Positions 46,120 to 58,099 of a stretch of DNA of 64,000 bases are shown in pieces. Location: assembly GCA_029204225.1 (NCBI GenBank), contig CM055102.1:7608587-7672586 (forward strand), in the 5' to 3' direction. The notes beneath the pieces are model-generated. The model searched no databases. It was not told the origin of the DNA and saw only the letters and a program-made list of their open reading frames with translations. Position 1 is the stretch's first letter. Each line of letters starts with the position of its first letter. The position numbers and the translations under genes are program-made. The DNA comes from Diphasiastrum complanatum (lineage: Eukaryota; Streptophyta; Lycopodiopsida; Lycopodiales; Lycopodiaceae).

Positions 46120-46131
46120 TGGTATCAGAGC
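46120..46131 (+). promoter_or_regulatory. Element D primer-binding site
   Basis: TGGTATCAGAGC one base after the LTR end. Confidence 0.95.
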
Positions 46132-49100
46132 CCAGCTAGGATGCGGTCTTGGATAGGTTGGAGGCAAGCTCTACATCGGATTGGAAGCACATCGAGTTAT
46201 GTCCCGGATTGGTGTGCGGAACTCTCAAGAAAAAAAATCGAGTTTTGGATCCTCTAATTCTGGTTTGAAGCATATTGGCAAGAGGAGTGGTAGATTGCAC
46301 TTCCACCCGGTTATCTTTTTGTTAATATTGCCTCTAATTGGAGTGATTCATTTTTTATTTTTTTTTGTAGAACCTTGAGAGGATTTCTATTGATGTAGTA
46401 TGATTTGTGTAATGAATCCAGTAGCTTGTTTCCCATGTCATTAAAAATTAATAACAAGCAGAACTAGTTATGTTTGTTGATAGATTGGGTGTTTTGTTAA
46501 TAGATTGGGTGTGTTCAATTTATCCTGTTAAATAAACTGTTAGAAACTAGTAACCATGATTCTACTATTTGCATGCTGAGGAAATTAATCCTCCAGTGTT
46601 GTATGCCAAGGATTATTGATGGGCACTGCTGTTATTCGACTCTTTAATGGTATGTTGTTTAGGCAGAGGCTTGTCAAACCTCATATGTATGTTTTTTTCG
46701 TTCCCTGAAAAATCATTGACAGTTCTACTTTCTGATTGGTTTAAACTTTTTGATATGGAAAGTAGCATTTTTTGTGAATGATTGGAATAGGTAGCATGCA
46801 GATCCCGTTGGGTAGCAGAGGAGAATGTAACCCTGTATGCAGAAACTGTGTTCTGGTGTCTATGTGAAAGTGGAGAGATTAGAGTTAACCTCATTGTCTC
46901 TAAATCATTTTGTATTTCAGTTCACAGAGGTAGCAAAGAACAATAGATTTGTCTTAACAGCTATTGAACTGATAGGCAGTTGTTTTTTCTTGCTTGTTGA
47001 GGGCTGGAAGACAACCTTGTGGCTGTTTCGGATCACTCTTGCTTTCCATATGTGTATTTTCTCGTTTGGAAGACCTGTGGAGCAAAGTGTAGAAACCAGT
47101 AAGGAAGGAACTCTTCTTCATCTAGATGTTTTGCATGAAAGAGTGCGATCCTGTTACCTTTCTATTGAGCATAGAACAGTACTGAATGGGGATGATGTAA
47201 GATCATTTAGCGTTGCCATCCATTGCTCCCTGGAATCAGATTTGCTATTCCCAGCAGAGGGCGCAGCTGAATGATTGGAAAGCATTTTTGGAACTCTGTT
47301 GGGCAATTATTTCAGCGAGTGGCTGTTTGATTTGATGTTCTAGAACGGTGGTTGTTTGATGGATCATCCTTTTGCTTGATTGTGAAGACACGTTGATGAA
47401 GGGGCTGTAACGTTTTCCCTTAACATCACAGGTGGGTCTGGCGGCTGGCGGCTGTAACATGCACGAGGAGGAAAACAGCAGAAGCAGTATGATGGCCGTG
47501 GGATACGCATTGTGCCCTATTGCTCATTTTTTCCTGATGTGAAAAAAAAGCCCCTTTTTTAGGGCTTACATTGCTTTGTTTAAGGTTATGCATGTGGTAA
47601 GATTGGCTTGTTTTTGCATGTGAGGGGGACCATGTGTACGTGAATGGATTTTCCGTCATTTGGCTACTCTTCCGGCAATTGCATGAAAAACAGCTAAATC
47701 TAACAATGTGTAACCAGAGGGGTGAAATCGATTGCATGTTAGGGGATTGACCCTTCCAGTGGTAGCATGATTATCAATGAGTGCCATTGTGTGCTGCATG
47801 CCTGTAGGCCTTACTGGCTTTGCATGGATTTTTTTTTGGAACCTCGATGGAATTTATCCCGGAATCAATGTAGTCAAGTTCGGAATGGTGATTTTTGAGA
47901 AGTCTACATAATTTGACCTTGAGGATGATTTATTGATTTCTCCGCTCGAGAATGAAGATAAAGGCATAAGTTTGTTAATTCTAACAGTAAATTTATGATT
48001 TTAGATCTAAATTGGAATTAACGGCAAATTTGTATTCTTCAAAGAATGGTTCCCAGGGATCCGATAATGGGATTTTTTATTTCCAGGTACTATACTCTTT
48101 ATCGGTTAACTTTGGAGTAAGATTACTCCCAGTGTAATTAAATTGTACCCTGTTGAGGAAATTACGATTTCCTGGTATGATTTTGTCATTTTTACTCTGG
48201 AATAAGGATTTATTTCCAGTTAGAGAGTTAAATTATAATCGTGGATTTTTAATCCATTTATTTTTCCCTTTTCTATCAGTAAGTCTTTTTAGACCCACAT
48301 TAAGATTGTACGTCTCTGATTGGTTTCATAAAGTGAATCAAGTGGAAGTTTTGGCAAAGTACTTATTAAAGGTGAATCTAAGTTGTGATTAATTTGAAAT
48401 CACTCGTGAGATGAATAGTAAGAGAACTCTTTATTCAACAAAAATGTTTTGTTGAGTACGGTAAGAGAGTGTTGAACAATTGCGGATTTCCTATTCATGT
48501 AATTTCATCTTTTACAACTTAAATGATAAACTTTAACGAAGTAATGCTAAAGCCAGTGACATGGAAAGGAAAAATAGTTCATCATTTGCTATGTGTCTAA
48601 GGAATTTTTTGTACCTTAGCTGACAAATTTTTCGGGGGACTGAAAAATCTAAGGAAGAAGAAAAGGGGACACCGGTGCTAGTAAATGATTTTGTGTTATG
48701 TAATTGGATTTCTTGTTAATCCCTGTGGAAAAGTTGCACAATACCAGTTATGGAGTAATTCCATAGTAAAGTTGATTAATGGATTTCATTTAGTTGAATT
48801 CCTATTTGATATCAAGTATGACCATGAGAATGACCGTAAATTTTAATATGATTTGGATGAATAAGGAATGTATGGCTCACATTCAAGTTGTTAGTACAAT
48901 AAATGGCTTTCTTGATAAAGTTTTTACTAACCAGAGATACTTAAAATGTGACAATTATCCATGTGTAGAGCCTTATGGTTGATCATCCTTTTGTAAGTGG
49001 ATTATTATCCATCTGAAAATAAATTTATGGATTCTCCAGTGTCTGGTTATAATGATATGTGCCTATACTCGGTATAGGACTAGATTGGTTCTTCGGATCT

Positions 49101-52100
49101 CTAGAATATCAGATATGGCGGTTAAGGATTGTCTGGAAGGAAGAGCTGGTGGTTAGTAATTTCGGAAAGAGAATTCTAGGTTTGTAAAGATCTGATTACC
49201 AATGGTAAGTTTGAGTACCTATTCGCGATGTGGGAAAAATTAGATCATTGGATGATTAAAGGGTATTCTGGAAAATTTTGAGATTTAGTCTAGATCCATT
49301 TTTGGTATCTCATAATTACAAAATCAGAGAGCCCTTAAAACTATTTCTCACTTTTGAAAAGAACCCTTACTTCTTTTAAATTTCTCATGTTGGGACATCG
49401 GATAAAATTCATATGATCCTTTTGACATGGAAATTATTTTCTGAAGGACTGTTGGTAATCATGTGAATTACTACTTGGATAAGGCTTAAAATTTGGAATG
49501 TTTTAGCTTACTGGTATTCTCAATTTCTTGATCCCAGATTGTCTCTTATGCATAGATAGATCTCAAATAGATGATAGTTATTGTCACGTGGTGAGAATAT
49601 CTAGAAGACAAGTCTTGCGTATAATAGAGTGAACACTATTTGGAAGGCACTTATTATTGACTTTTCACGATTATGATATTTTCATTTGTCATCTCTCTAG
49701 CTAAATTTTATAAAATATTGAAAATTTCTTTTAAATGGAGAGGTGTAGTGATGAGTAAGATTCTATTAAAGGACCTATGGGTTGCACAGATTTGAGAGAA
49801 ATTATCTAGGGATTGTTTTGGAATAATCTAGAACTAAGTAGTATTGAATAAGATCGGAAGTCACTAATCCTAGGTTTTGTGGGATGGAAGTGAATTTTGT
49901 TGTATTTCACACGTGTGGAGTGTCCACTACATGTACTTGTGATCTCCTAAGGTGTGTAGATGCACCAAGATCAAGACTAGATTGAGATTCAAGATCAATC
50001 TTGAATCCTATGGCAAAAACACACTACTACATGCATTCAATCACTTCCAACTCTCACTCACACGTGTGGGAAATATTCAAAAAATAATCTAAGTAAAAAC
50101 AAGCTGCTCTCCTCGGGTAGAGAGAGAAAATGCATCAAGAGCTCTCGGGTAGAGAGAGAAAGGTAGAAATCCAAAAACTCACAAAATCCATGAAATCACC
50201 AAATCAATTGATCTCAAAATGAGGAGTACAATGATACTAGTAGGTCCACGAGCTACCACTATGCGTAACTATGATTGGACCACATTTTGTCACCTCTTGA
50301 TCCTATTGGATTATTGATCTATGCACCTCTTAATTCTATTGGACTATATTCAAGCACACCTCAATTTCCTATTGGACCTCACAAGGTTCCACCTCTATAT
50401 CCTATTGGACCTCTTGGAATTCATCAAACAAAAACTTTACACTTGTCTACACTCCAATTAGCAAGTGTTTAGCCTCTTACTCTATTTTGGCTCAATAGTG
50501 ACATTACAAGTGGAAATGCATAATTTGCCATCTATGCCAAATTTATTCCTATCAACATCCTACACCTAGATGCTTGATGTAAAAAACATAAGACCCCTAT
50601 ATCTAACATAGATAATCTTTTTCAATTCTTCACAAATTTGGTCATTGGGATGTTTGTGTTTAAATTGGCCTAATCTTGGTTGAATACTAGGATTAGGGAG
50701 GGGTTGATGAGAGAAATTTTGTACAAAGTTGTAAGTGGGTCGGAAAACTCTTGAGAGAGGATGTGTTCCTAGTCTCAGAGATTTCCCAGATATGATATTT
50801 ACTCACGAGAAATAGAATTCTTTTGTAGCTGAGTTTCAAGATTCTCAGTGAAATATGAGAGTAACGTATGCGGGTTTTGGAGGAATCTGCCAGCTAGAAC
50901 ATATGTGTTATGTACTAGGTCATAGTGAGATTATTCTCATATGTGCACGTTTAATCTTGTATGGATCTACTATGTATTCCTATGCTAGGGTTATTTGGTG
51001 CACTTAACCTAGTCAGTAAACAGACATATGATCACGTATTGTTAAACCATATACTTGCAGAGTTAACGAATCTTTCTGAGAAAGACTTATAGGTTAACTA
51101 AAAAAGTGATTTGGATAAGGATCTAATTGTGGTGTTATACTTGTATAATTAAGATCTGCACCTAGACATTTGAGATTTCTAAATCATTGGCAATTAACTT
51201 GAGTAGTTAATTAATCCAGGATGAAAGCAAGACTTTGGGTATCTAGATTTGATTCTAGATTGGGATCTAAAGTTTTTGTAGCTGAAGATGATTGTCATTT
51301 TGGTGTGCGTTCAATTTTTAATTACCAGTGATTTATAGAACTTGAATCTTGCACTTTAGTTAAAGAATCTTGTTTGAAGATTATTCCTAAATCCAGTATT
51401 TTCTTAGTGGAAAGATTTTGGAATGATTCTTACTTTTCCTGAGTTATGTTGGACATATACTCCAGTATCATGTAAATGATTAAGTATGGTTTTGGATTCC
51501 AGAAAATTATGATTGACGAATCATACGAATCTAAATATTTATGATTGATGGATCATAAATAGATACTTAATTATTGTTAGAGGATTATACGAAATTGGGA
51601 TGATTCCTAAGTGTGATGATTAAAATTGAGTAAGAATTCGAATCAGTGTTTTGAATCTCTCTGCTCTAGTATTTTTTCTGAGAACCTATGGATCTTTATC
51701 TAGTGGATGTTGTTCTGCTACAGTTTATGGTCTGTAGATGCTTGAGTACAATTCTTCATTTGATTGAATCTCCAGTTATCTTAGGAGACAGACAAGTCTA
51801 TTAAGATGAATGAATGTTATTTTCTTGCATGTGGTGCTAGAAACATGAGCACTTAATTCAAAAGAGTATCTGGCGTACTCAAAGTTGAGTTTTAATCATT
51901 TTATATCTTAATGACTCTCCTAGAGATTCTAGTTAAATGAATTATCATTGGATTCTAAGGATAGTTGTACTTGGAAGTTTTTTATAGATTATCTGCCAGA
52001 GTTTGTGGATGATCAAACTGTAATTATTATTTTTTCTTTAACTTTAATCTCCTAAGTTAAGTAATATTTTACTTAATTGGTCCATGTAAGTGTTTTACAT

Positions 52101-52364
52101 AAAGACGATATTACTAACATGTGTTGAGTGTAACCTAGTTGAGAAAATATATCTCTTAGTGTACTTTTCAAACCAGAGTTTGTACTCCAGAATTGAGAAT
52201 TAACGATTGGAGATAGCTTTATCTCTGAGTACTTGTTTGATATGAAAGTCAGACTAAGGATAATGATTTTCTCGGTTATTATTGAAAGTTAAAGGAATTG
52301 TTCTTGTAATTCTTTCTTGTTTTGAGGAGCTTCTATAGATAGAAGCAGTTTAAGGAGGGAAGAA
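46132..52364 (+). mobile_element. Element D: large interior without recognisable genes
   Basis: About 5.5 kb (excluding a nested LTR) between primer-binding site and polypurine tract (TAAGGAGGGAAGAA at 52351-52364). No gag, protease, integrase, RT or RNase H motif is visible in any frame. The longest frame (46837-47274, 145 codons) has no recognised motif. Intact termini with a non-coding interior fit a large retrotransposon derivative (LARD) mobilised by proteins of a related copia element. Confidence 0.75.
49901..50608 (-). mobile_element. A-family solo LTR nested in D
   Basis: Reverse orientation, 708 bp, bounded on the minus strand TGTTAGATATAGGGG... and ...GTGTGAAATACA. Carries the CCAAT array and CACACGTGTG palindromes of LTR A. 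No element interior on either side, so it is a solo LTR left by recombination. No clear target duplication. Confidence 0.85.
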
Positions 52365-52840
52365 TGTCATGGCCATATTTGGTTAAGGACCTGGAATAGT
52401 CCTAATATGGTGGATCGGCCCTCCGGTATTAGAGATTGTTGGTCATGCCATGATTTAATTCCATGTCAAGGCCAGTTTGTGACTAATAACCTTGAGAGGA
52501 CCCATACACTCTAATTGAGACATGTGGAGTATTGCATGTCTGTGTGACGGATATAGACAGGAGGACTACATGAAGAAATGTGATCTATTTATAGTTGACC
52601 TGCATGGAGGTTGCATGGTTTCATGCACATGACTCTACTCTCTATATAATGAGATAGGGATTCTCCCATTGACATATTGGGTTTAGGTTACCAATTTCTT
52701 TCTTCTCCTCTTGCTTCACATGGCATGGCTTGGGGGCTAGATCCAGGTTTTCTAAGATTGGTTGGGCGGTTTGGCTCCATTGTCTCTCTTATTGTGTTCT
52801 CCTATCCTCATCTTAGGGGGTTATCCCTTATGGTCATTAA
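52365..52840 (+). mobile_element. Element D: 3' LTR
   Basis: Copy of 45659-46118 with substitutions and an extra ~20 bases near 52488. The terminal CA is lost at the right end. The sequence after it (ACAAAATCCATG) resumes the X coding end. Confidence 0.9.
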
Positions 52841-52886
52841 AACAAAATCCATGTTCAAGTCAGCATAGATTATTTTTAGGAGGAGA
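52841..52886 (+). pseudogene. Element X: end of pol and polypurine tract
   Basis: The last codons of X after the D insertion, then the purine tract TTAGGAGGAGAG before the LTR. Confidence 0.75.
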
Positions 52887-53470
52887 GTTGAAAATGAAAA
52901 ATCATCTATCTTGACTATAGGCTTGTCATTGACATGCAAGACATGCACAAAGTGAAATGGACACATGCATGGTGATTTGTACAATTCTAGTTGAAAAAAT
53001 GACACTTGGTAAAAGTAGGTAGAAATACATGCATGAGAAGTGACAAATGTCACTAATACTCTAGTTTTCACTTTTAGATGTGGATGGAAGTTGGATGGAT
53101 GTGGTTCTATCTTGAGATACCTCAAACTCCATAAATATGTGTAGATATTCTCATAATCTTTGATGAAGAACCAAGCTTTGAAGCTATTCCATGCCATTTT
53201 GGATCTACACTATCATTTGCTTGAATATTGCTCTCTCTTTCTCTCTCTAACTCGAGTTGAGGCTTATGCTCATGCATTAAATTCTTGTACTTTTTCTCTC
53301 TTGGTAATCAAAGCTATCATTCTTTGATTCTTAGCATTCTAGATTGTGATTAAGCCATTAAATTATGTACTAGATCTTGGTATTCAATCTAGAATCAGTT
53401 TGTGTGCTAATCATAAAGCTTAATAAGATCATTCACACTTGAGGATCATTCTCCACACGTGTAAACTTGT
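52887..53470 (+). mobile_element. Element X: 3' LTR
   Basis: Starts TTGAAAATGAAAAATCATC after the purine tract; same start as 36706 (-). Ends near CACACGTGTAAAC, where E RNase H begins. CT-rich and CACACGTGTG features match LTRs A and F. The exact right boundary is uncertain by about 10 bases. Confidence 0.75.
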
Positions 53471-53474
53471 TATA

Positions 53475-54614
53475 AATGTTGTCAGCAGTCACGGTCTGCT
53501 TCCTGCTGATCCATATCACAACTGCACCAGCTGCTATTGTGCACCCTCCTGAGACGCTCTTGCAGTCATCTTTCAAGGATGCCCAGCTTGCATCGTTGTA
53601 GGATTTAATCTGGATTCCTTCATACTGAGAGAAACACAGCCCATAATCCTTCGTCTGTTGAAGGTATTGCGGAATTCTCTTGGCTATCTTCCAGTGCGTA
53701 GAGCCTGGATTGATATTAAATTGGCTCATTCTGAAAACTCCATAAGCAATGTGCCAAATACATGAGTGATCTGATTAACCTCCTATAGGGCACGTTCTGC
53801 ATGGCTTTTTGCTCTTCTGCATTCTGCGGGCAGTCTTGCTTGGTCAAAATTGTTCCAGCTACCATCGGCGTATTAGCTCCCTTGTAGTCTGTCATTTGAA
53901 AATCATTAATGATTTTCTGGATGTATCTTGACTGGTGAAAATACAGCTTCCCTTCATCAAGATCTCTGTCAATTTGCAATCCTAGGTAGCATTTTACTTT
54001 GCCTAGGTCTAATATTTCAAAATGATGTGTAATATCATGTTTCACTTGAGCAATCAGCTCGTCGCTTCTGTACATGATCAAAGTGTCATCCACGTAGACT
54101 GGTATGATTATGATTTTGCCATTTGTGACCTTTGTATAGACATTGTAGTCGGCCATCAATGGTTGAAATCCCAAGGAGTGTTATCCTTCTTCTTATACCA
54201 CTGCTTGGAAGACTACTTCAGTCCATATATGTTCTTTGCATTCAGCAGGCGTAGTTTGCAAAGCGTGAGCAGATGAATCCTGGTGGTTGGTCCATATAGA
54301 CCTCTTCATTCAACTCGCCATGTAGGAAGGCGGTCTTTTCATCCACTATGTGGATCTTGAGACTGTACGCTATACGCAAATAGTAGGCATAAAGATGAAT
54401 GCTTTACGACTGGAGAAAAGGTTTCAGTATAATCAACACCATACTTTTGAGAGAAACCTTTCACCACCAATCTGGCCTTGTATTTTGATATGTTGCCATC
54501 AGGTCCATACTTGTATCTGAATATCCATTTGCATTTTACAGTCTTCTTGTCTGTTGGTAATGGCTCCATATTCCAGACATTATTCTGCTCCATGGATCTC
54601 ATCTCGTCTTCCAT
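53475..54614 (-). pseudogene. Element E: reverse transcriptase and first part of RNase H
   Basis: Frames 54339-54614 (MEDEMRSMEQNNVWNMEPL, CKWIFRYKYGPDGNISKYKA, ETFSPVVKHSS), 53716-54174 (IPVYVDDTLIMYRSDELIAQ with the catalytic YVDD, LGKVKCYLGLQIDRDLDEGK) and 53433-53729 (STHWKIAKRIPQYLQQTKDY, RNase H DASWASLKDDCKSVSG, WISRKQTVTAD). The part around FLNGELNEEVYM is frameshifted near 54310. RNase H stops at 53475, where X is inserted; its end is fragment M. Confidence 0.92.
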
Positions 54615-55384
54615 CGCATTAATTCATTTGTCCTTATCTGGATAGATGATAGCTTCCTCATATGTTTGGATTCTCCTCCAAATCCACAGAATTTCTCTGA
54701 TATAGAGGCTGAGCTATCAGGTACAAATCTGATAGGTGCTCTTCTTTCCCTCATGGATCTTCTTGGAGAGTTCGCAGTCAGATCGATGGCCTTGCCTTTG
54801 TTGACTACTGAATTGCAATGAGTAGCAGGTGTCCTGAATACAGGATGTGCTTCTTGATGCTCATCATCTGAACAGTCACTCTGTCCATATGGAATTTGAA
54901 CATTTGGCTCCAGGGGGTCAAGGTCCGCTCCTTCTGTAGATGTCGGCGTATCATAGTAGCCTCTGGTTAGGATTTTGTAGCCAACTAGATCTCCGTCAGC
55001 CATTGTCTTTGACTCATCAAATCTGATGTCTCTGACAGTCTTGATTTGTCTTGATCTGTCAGGCATGTAGATCCTGTAGTATGATGAATGAACATCATAT
55101 CCTACAAGGAATCTCTGCTCCATCTTTTTATCCAACTTTTTTTGTTTCTTATCTGGAATGTGGGTATATGCAATGCATCCAAAAATGCGCACATGAGTCA
55201 AACTTGGTTTGTTGCCCCACCAAACTTCGTGTGGCGTGGTATGTGCAACATTGGATCTACCTGTCCTGCTCTGTACGTAGTTGGCTGTAGCTACTGCTTC
55301 AACCCATAAAAATTTTGATGCCTTTGAATAGGCCATCATGGATCTTGCAGCTTTTATGAGAGTTCGATTTCTCCTCCCTGTCAC
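54599..55384 (-). pseudogene. Element E: integrase C-terminal part and hinge
   Basis: 261-codon frame: RRNRTLIKAARSMMAYSKAS (after the catalytic Glu), SLTHVRIFGCIAYTHIPDKK, IKTVRDIRFDESK, then an acidic hinge with SPRRSMRERRAPIRF. The integrase core and protease are absent, because gag runs directly into this region near 55400. Confidence 0.9.
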
Positions 55385-55911
55385 ACCATTGTGCTGTGGT
55401 GTGTAGGCTGCAGTCTTCAGGTGAATTATGTCTTGCTCGTAGCAGGTATGTAAGCTGCTTCTCTGTTGAGACTACATTCTGTGTTCCAGAATGGTGTAGC
55501 GAGAGGAACATGTCCTTCAGTCTTTTGATGAAGAAGGTGAGGTCTTTACCATCCCATCTCAGATTGGTCTGCTGATCTTCAAGAAGCATAATTTGGCTTC
55601 ATGATTTCATTTGAAATCTGGTCAACAAACTATCCCACATTTTCCTTGCTTTGGAGAGTGTGGCTAGATCAAGTGTTAAGCTATCTGCGATGGATGATGA
55701 CAACACGGCTACTGCCTTGTCGTTCTTCTCTCTCCATTTCCGTAGCTCTTTGCCAGTGGTTGTGGGCATCTCTTCTGTGCCATCAACCTAGGGCCATAGA
55801 CCTTCTCCTTTTAGTATGAGAGAAGTCTTCACCTTCCATGCTAGAAAATTTGATCCTGAGGAGTCAAGGATCGTGCAGATCTTTGACTGAATGCTGCTAC
55901 TAGATGCCATA
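55299..55911 (-). pseudogene. Element E: gag joined to integrase tail
   Basis: From the ATG near 55911 the minus strand reads a copia gag start (SSGSNFLAWKVKTSLILKG), ELRKWREKNDKAVAVLSSSI, KARKMWDSLLTRF and MLLEDQQTNLRWDGKDLTFF, ending TEKQLTYLLRA. It has stops and then passes into integrase-tail sequence, so zinc knuckle, protease and integrase core are deleted. Confidence 0.85.
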
Positions 55912-55934
55912 GCCTGAAGGAATCAGACAAGGCT

Positions 55935-55965
55935 CTGATAATCAAAAGTCGTGGCTCTGATATCA
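55935..55965 (-). promoter_or_regulatory. Element E primer-binding site, doubled
   Basis: The minus strand has TGATATCAGAGCC next to the LTR and TGATTATCAGAGCC about 16 bases on. Both are variants of TGGTATCAGAGC. Confidence 0.75.
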
Positions 55966-55966
55966 C

Positions 55967-57182
55967 TGATGCAAAATAATCGCGAAGCAAAATAAAACGA
56001 AATGAAACGAAATTGAAATCAAATGAAAGGAAATGCTAACGAAGGCCGGATAGAGCCGACTTGGCAGGAGTAGCTACTGCTACCGACTGCGGTCTAATTC
56101 TCTTCCAAGCTCCAGATCTTCTGACGATCTGTTGTAAAATTTAAACTTGTTGAAAAACAACAACGGAAATTTATCTACTGCTAGCATGCATTCCAATATA
56201 GAAGATCATACACTTCACAGAACAGAGCATTTAGAAAATTACTTCTATTGTCAGAACTGAATTTATAATATTTTCTTGAGAGTTGTCAATTTCCCAGATC
56301 AACGTGTTGGCGCGAGAAAGATGTTGTCTCTCACGAAAATACGACTAGCTAGTGCTAACATGTAAAACACTCTATGTCCGTGACTCAACTTCTTCGACTG
56401 TCTTGATGCGTCTAGCAATAAATATATTCAGAGTAAAAATTTCTAATTAGAGAGATTAAACGATCTACAACTAATCTCAGATTACAAGAGCGGCGGATTA
56501 GACACGTTCTAATGCTCTTCTGCTGACGACATCATATCAGATCAGGAAGCTGTACTACATGGTACTTGTTTGATCGTGAATGATTTCATGTCGTGTCGTG
56601 TTGTATGACCTTCTCTTGTTGTTCGTGCATTAGCTGCCTTCTGCCCGTTGGGCAGTGCCTTCACACTGCAAGCCTTCGCCTTTTGCTTAAAGACCCTTTT
56701 TAAGATTTTAAGGGCAGTGTCGCCTTTTTAGGGGCACCTTCGCTATTTCAAGGGCACCTTCATCTTTTTAAGGGCACCTTCACTTTTTTCCGAAAAAGAC
56801 AAAAAAAAGCAAAAAATCCGAAGGTAGGCCTGAAATATCTTTAAGGGATTTGAGAGATAGTGTCACCTTTTTTTCGGAGGGCGAAAAATGCGAAGGTTGG
56901 GCCAAAAAAATTTTCCAAGGCATTGGAGACTGTGTATCTTGTTCGCAAAAATGCGAAAAATGCGACAGTGTCGGGAAAAGTTGCCAAAGTTATTTTCTAA
57001 GTGTTTTAGGCCTAGAGATGAATTTTTCTCATGACCCAAAAATGCGAACTGTGCGACAAAACAGTTCAAGAATGCAAACTGTGTGAAACATAGTTCAAAA
57101 TGCACAGTCGCTAAAAACAGTAAAGGAAAAAACTAAGGAAAAATGCTAAGGCCTTGAAAGATAGAAACTAATAGTTTTTTCA
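55967..57182 (-). mobile_element. Element E: 5' LTR (1216 bp)
   Basis: On the minus strand it starts TGAAAAAACTATTAG (57182) and ends ATTTTGCATCA (55967), one base from the primer-binding site. Carries inverted copies of the 72-bp repeats seen in M. The right end cuts the protease of P. Confidence 0.88.
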
Positions 57183-58099
57183 ATTGGTCATGTAGATTAC
57201 CCTCTTGTCATCTCCATATGCCAACAAAGAACTGAAGTACTCTATGTGAAAAGTCATGTGTGAACTTGCTCCACTATCAATCCACCATGGATCTAGATCT
57301 CCATCATTAGCAAGCATACATGAAGACATCACAAAAGCATCATCATATGCATCTTGAACATCCAAACCATCCTCATCAAGAGTAAGATTACCTTGCTTGT
57401 GTCCTTGATCTCTCTTCTTCTAGTAGCACTCACTTGCAAAGTGTCCTTTGATGCCACAATAGAAGCACTTGAGCTTTGATCTATCTTTCTTTTTGCCATT
57501 TGAAGAAGCTTCCCCTTGATCTTGCTCTTTAGACCACTTACTTTTGCTTTTGCCCTTGAATTTTCCCTTGATGAACATAGCTTCTTCTCCAACTTGAGAT
57601 GTTGATGAAGATCCACCTCTTGCTTGAAGCCTATACTCTTTATTGATCAAGATTTCCTGAAGATCAATCAAACTTGGCAAAGTATTTTGAATGGCAAGAC
57701 TTTGAACAATGTTAGCATGAGCATCCAACAATCCATTAAGAATAACTTGAATAAGTTCTCCTTCATTAATGCTCTCATCAATGCAAGCTAACTCATCATT
57801 CAATGCTTTTACTCTCAAAATAAAAGTATTTGGACTTTCTTCACTCTTTTTCAAATAAAAAAAGATTTTCCTGGCCTTCTTAGAGTCAAAACTCTAGAAG
57901 TGGACTTGGATTCATAAAGCTTTTTCAATGAATCCCAATCATCCTTTGATGAAGTACTCTTACCAACTTCCTTGAGAAGCTCATTGGTAACATTCATCTT
58001 TATCATGTGTAGAGCCTTTTTGGCCCTCTTGTCGTACCTCATTTGATCTTGTTGTGTTGTTGGCCTCTCTCCAAACCACTCAAAATATCCAAAACATCA
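57183..58099 (-). pseudogene. Element P: gag, zinc knuckle and start of protease
   Basis: Frames 57851-58042 (KKALHMIKMNVTNELLKEVG, DDWDSLKKLYESKST) and 57420-57854 (SPNTFILRVKALNDELACID, IQVILNGLLDAHANIVQS, CFYCGIKGHFASEC), then 57180-57365 (DPWWIDSGASSHMTF, protease active site). Right end: the gag start is cut off by the LTR of L at 58100. Left end: the protease is cut by the LTR of E. Confidence 0.9.

Noticed and set aside
46837-47274. 145-codon frame in element D as a gene
   Set aside because: No recognisable domain, alone in a non-coding interior, composition like surrounding DNA; kept only as part of D.
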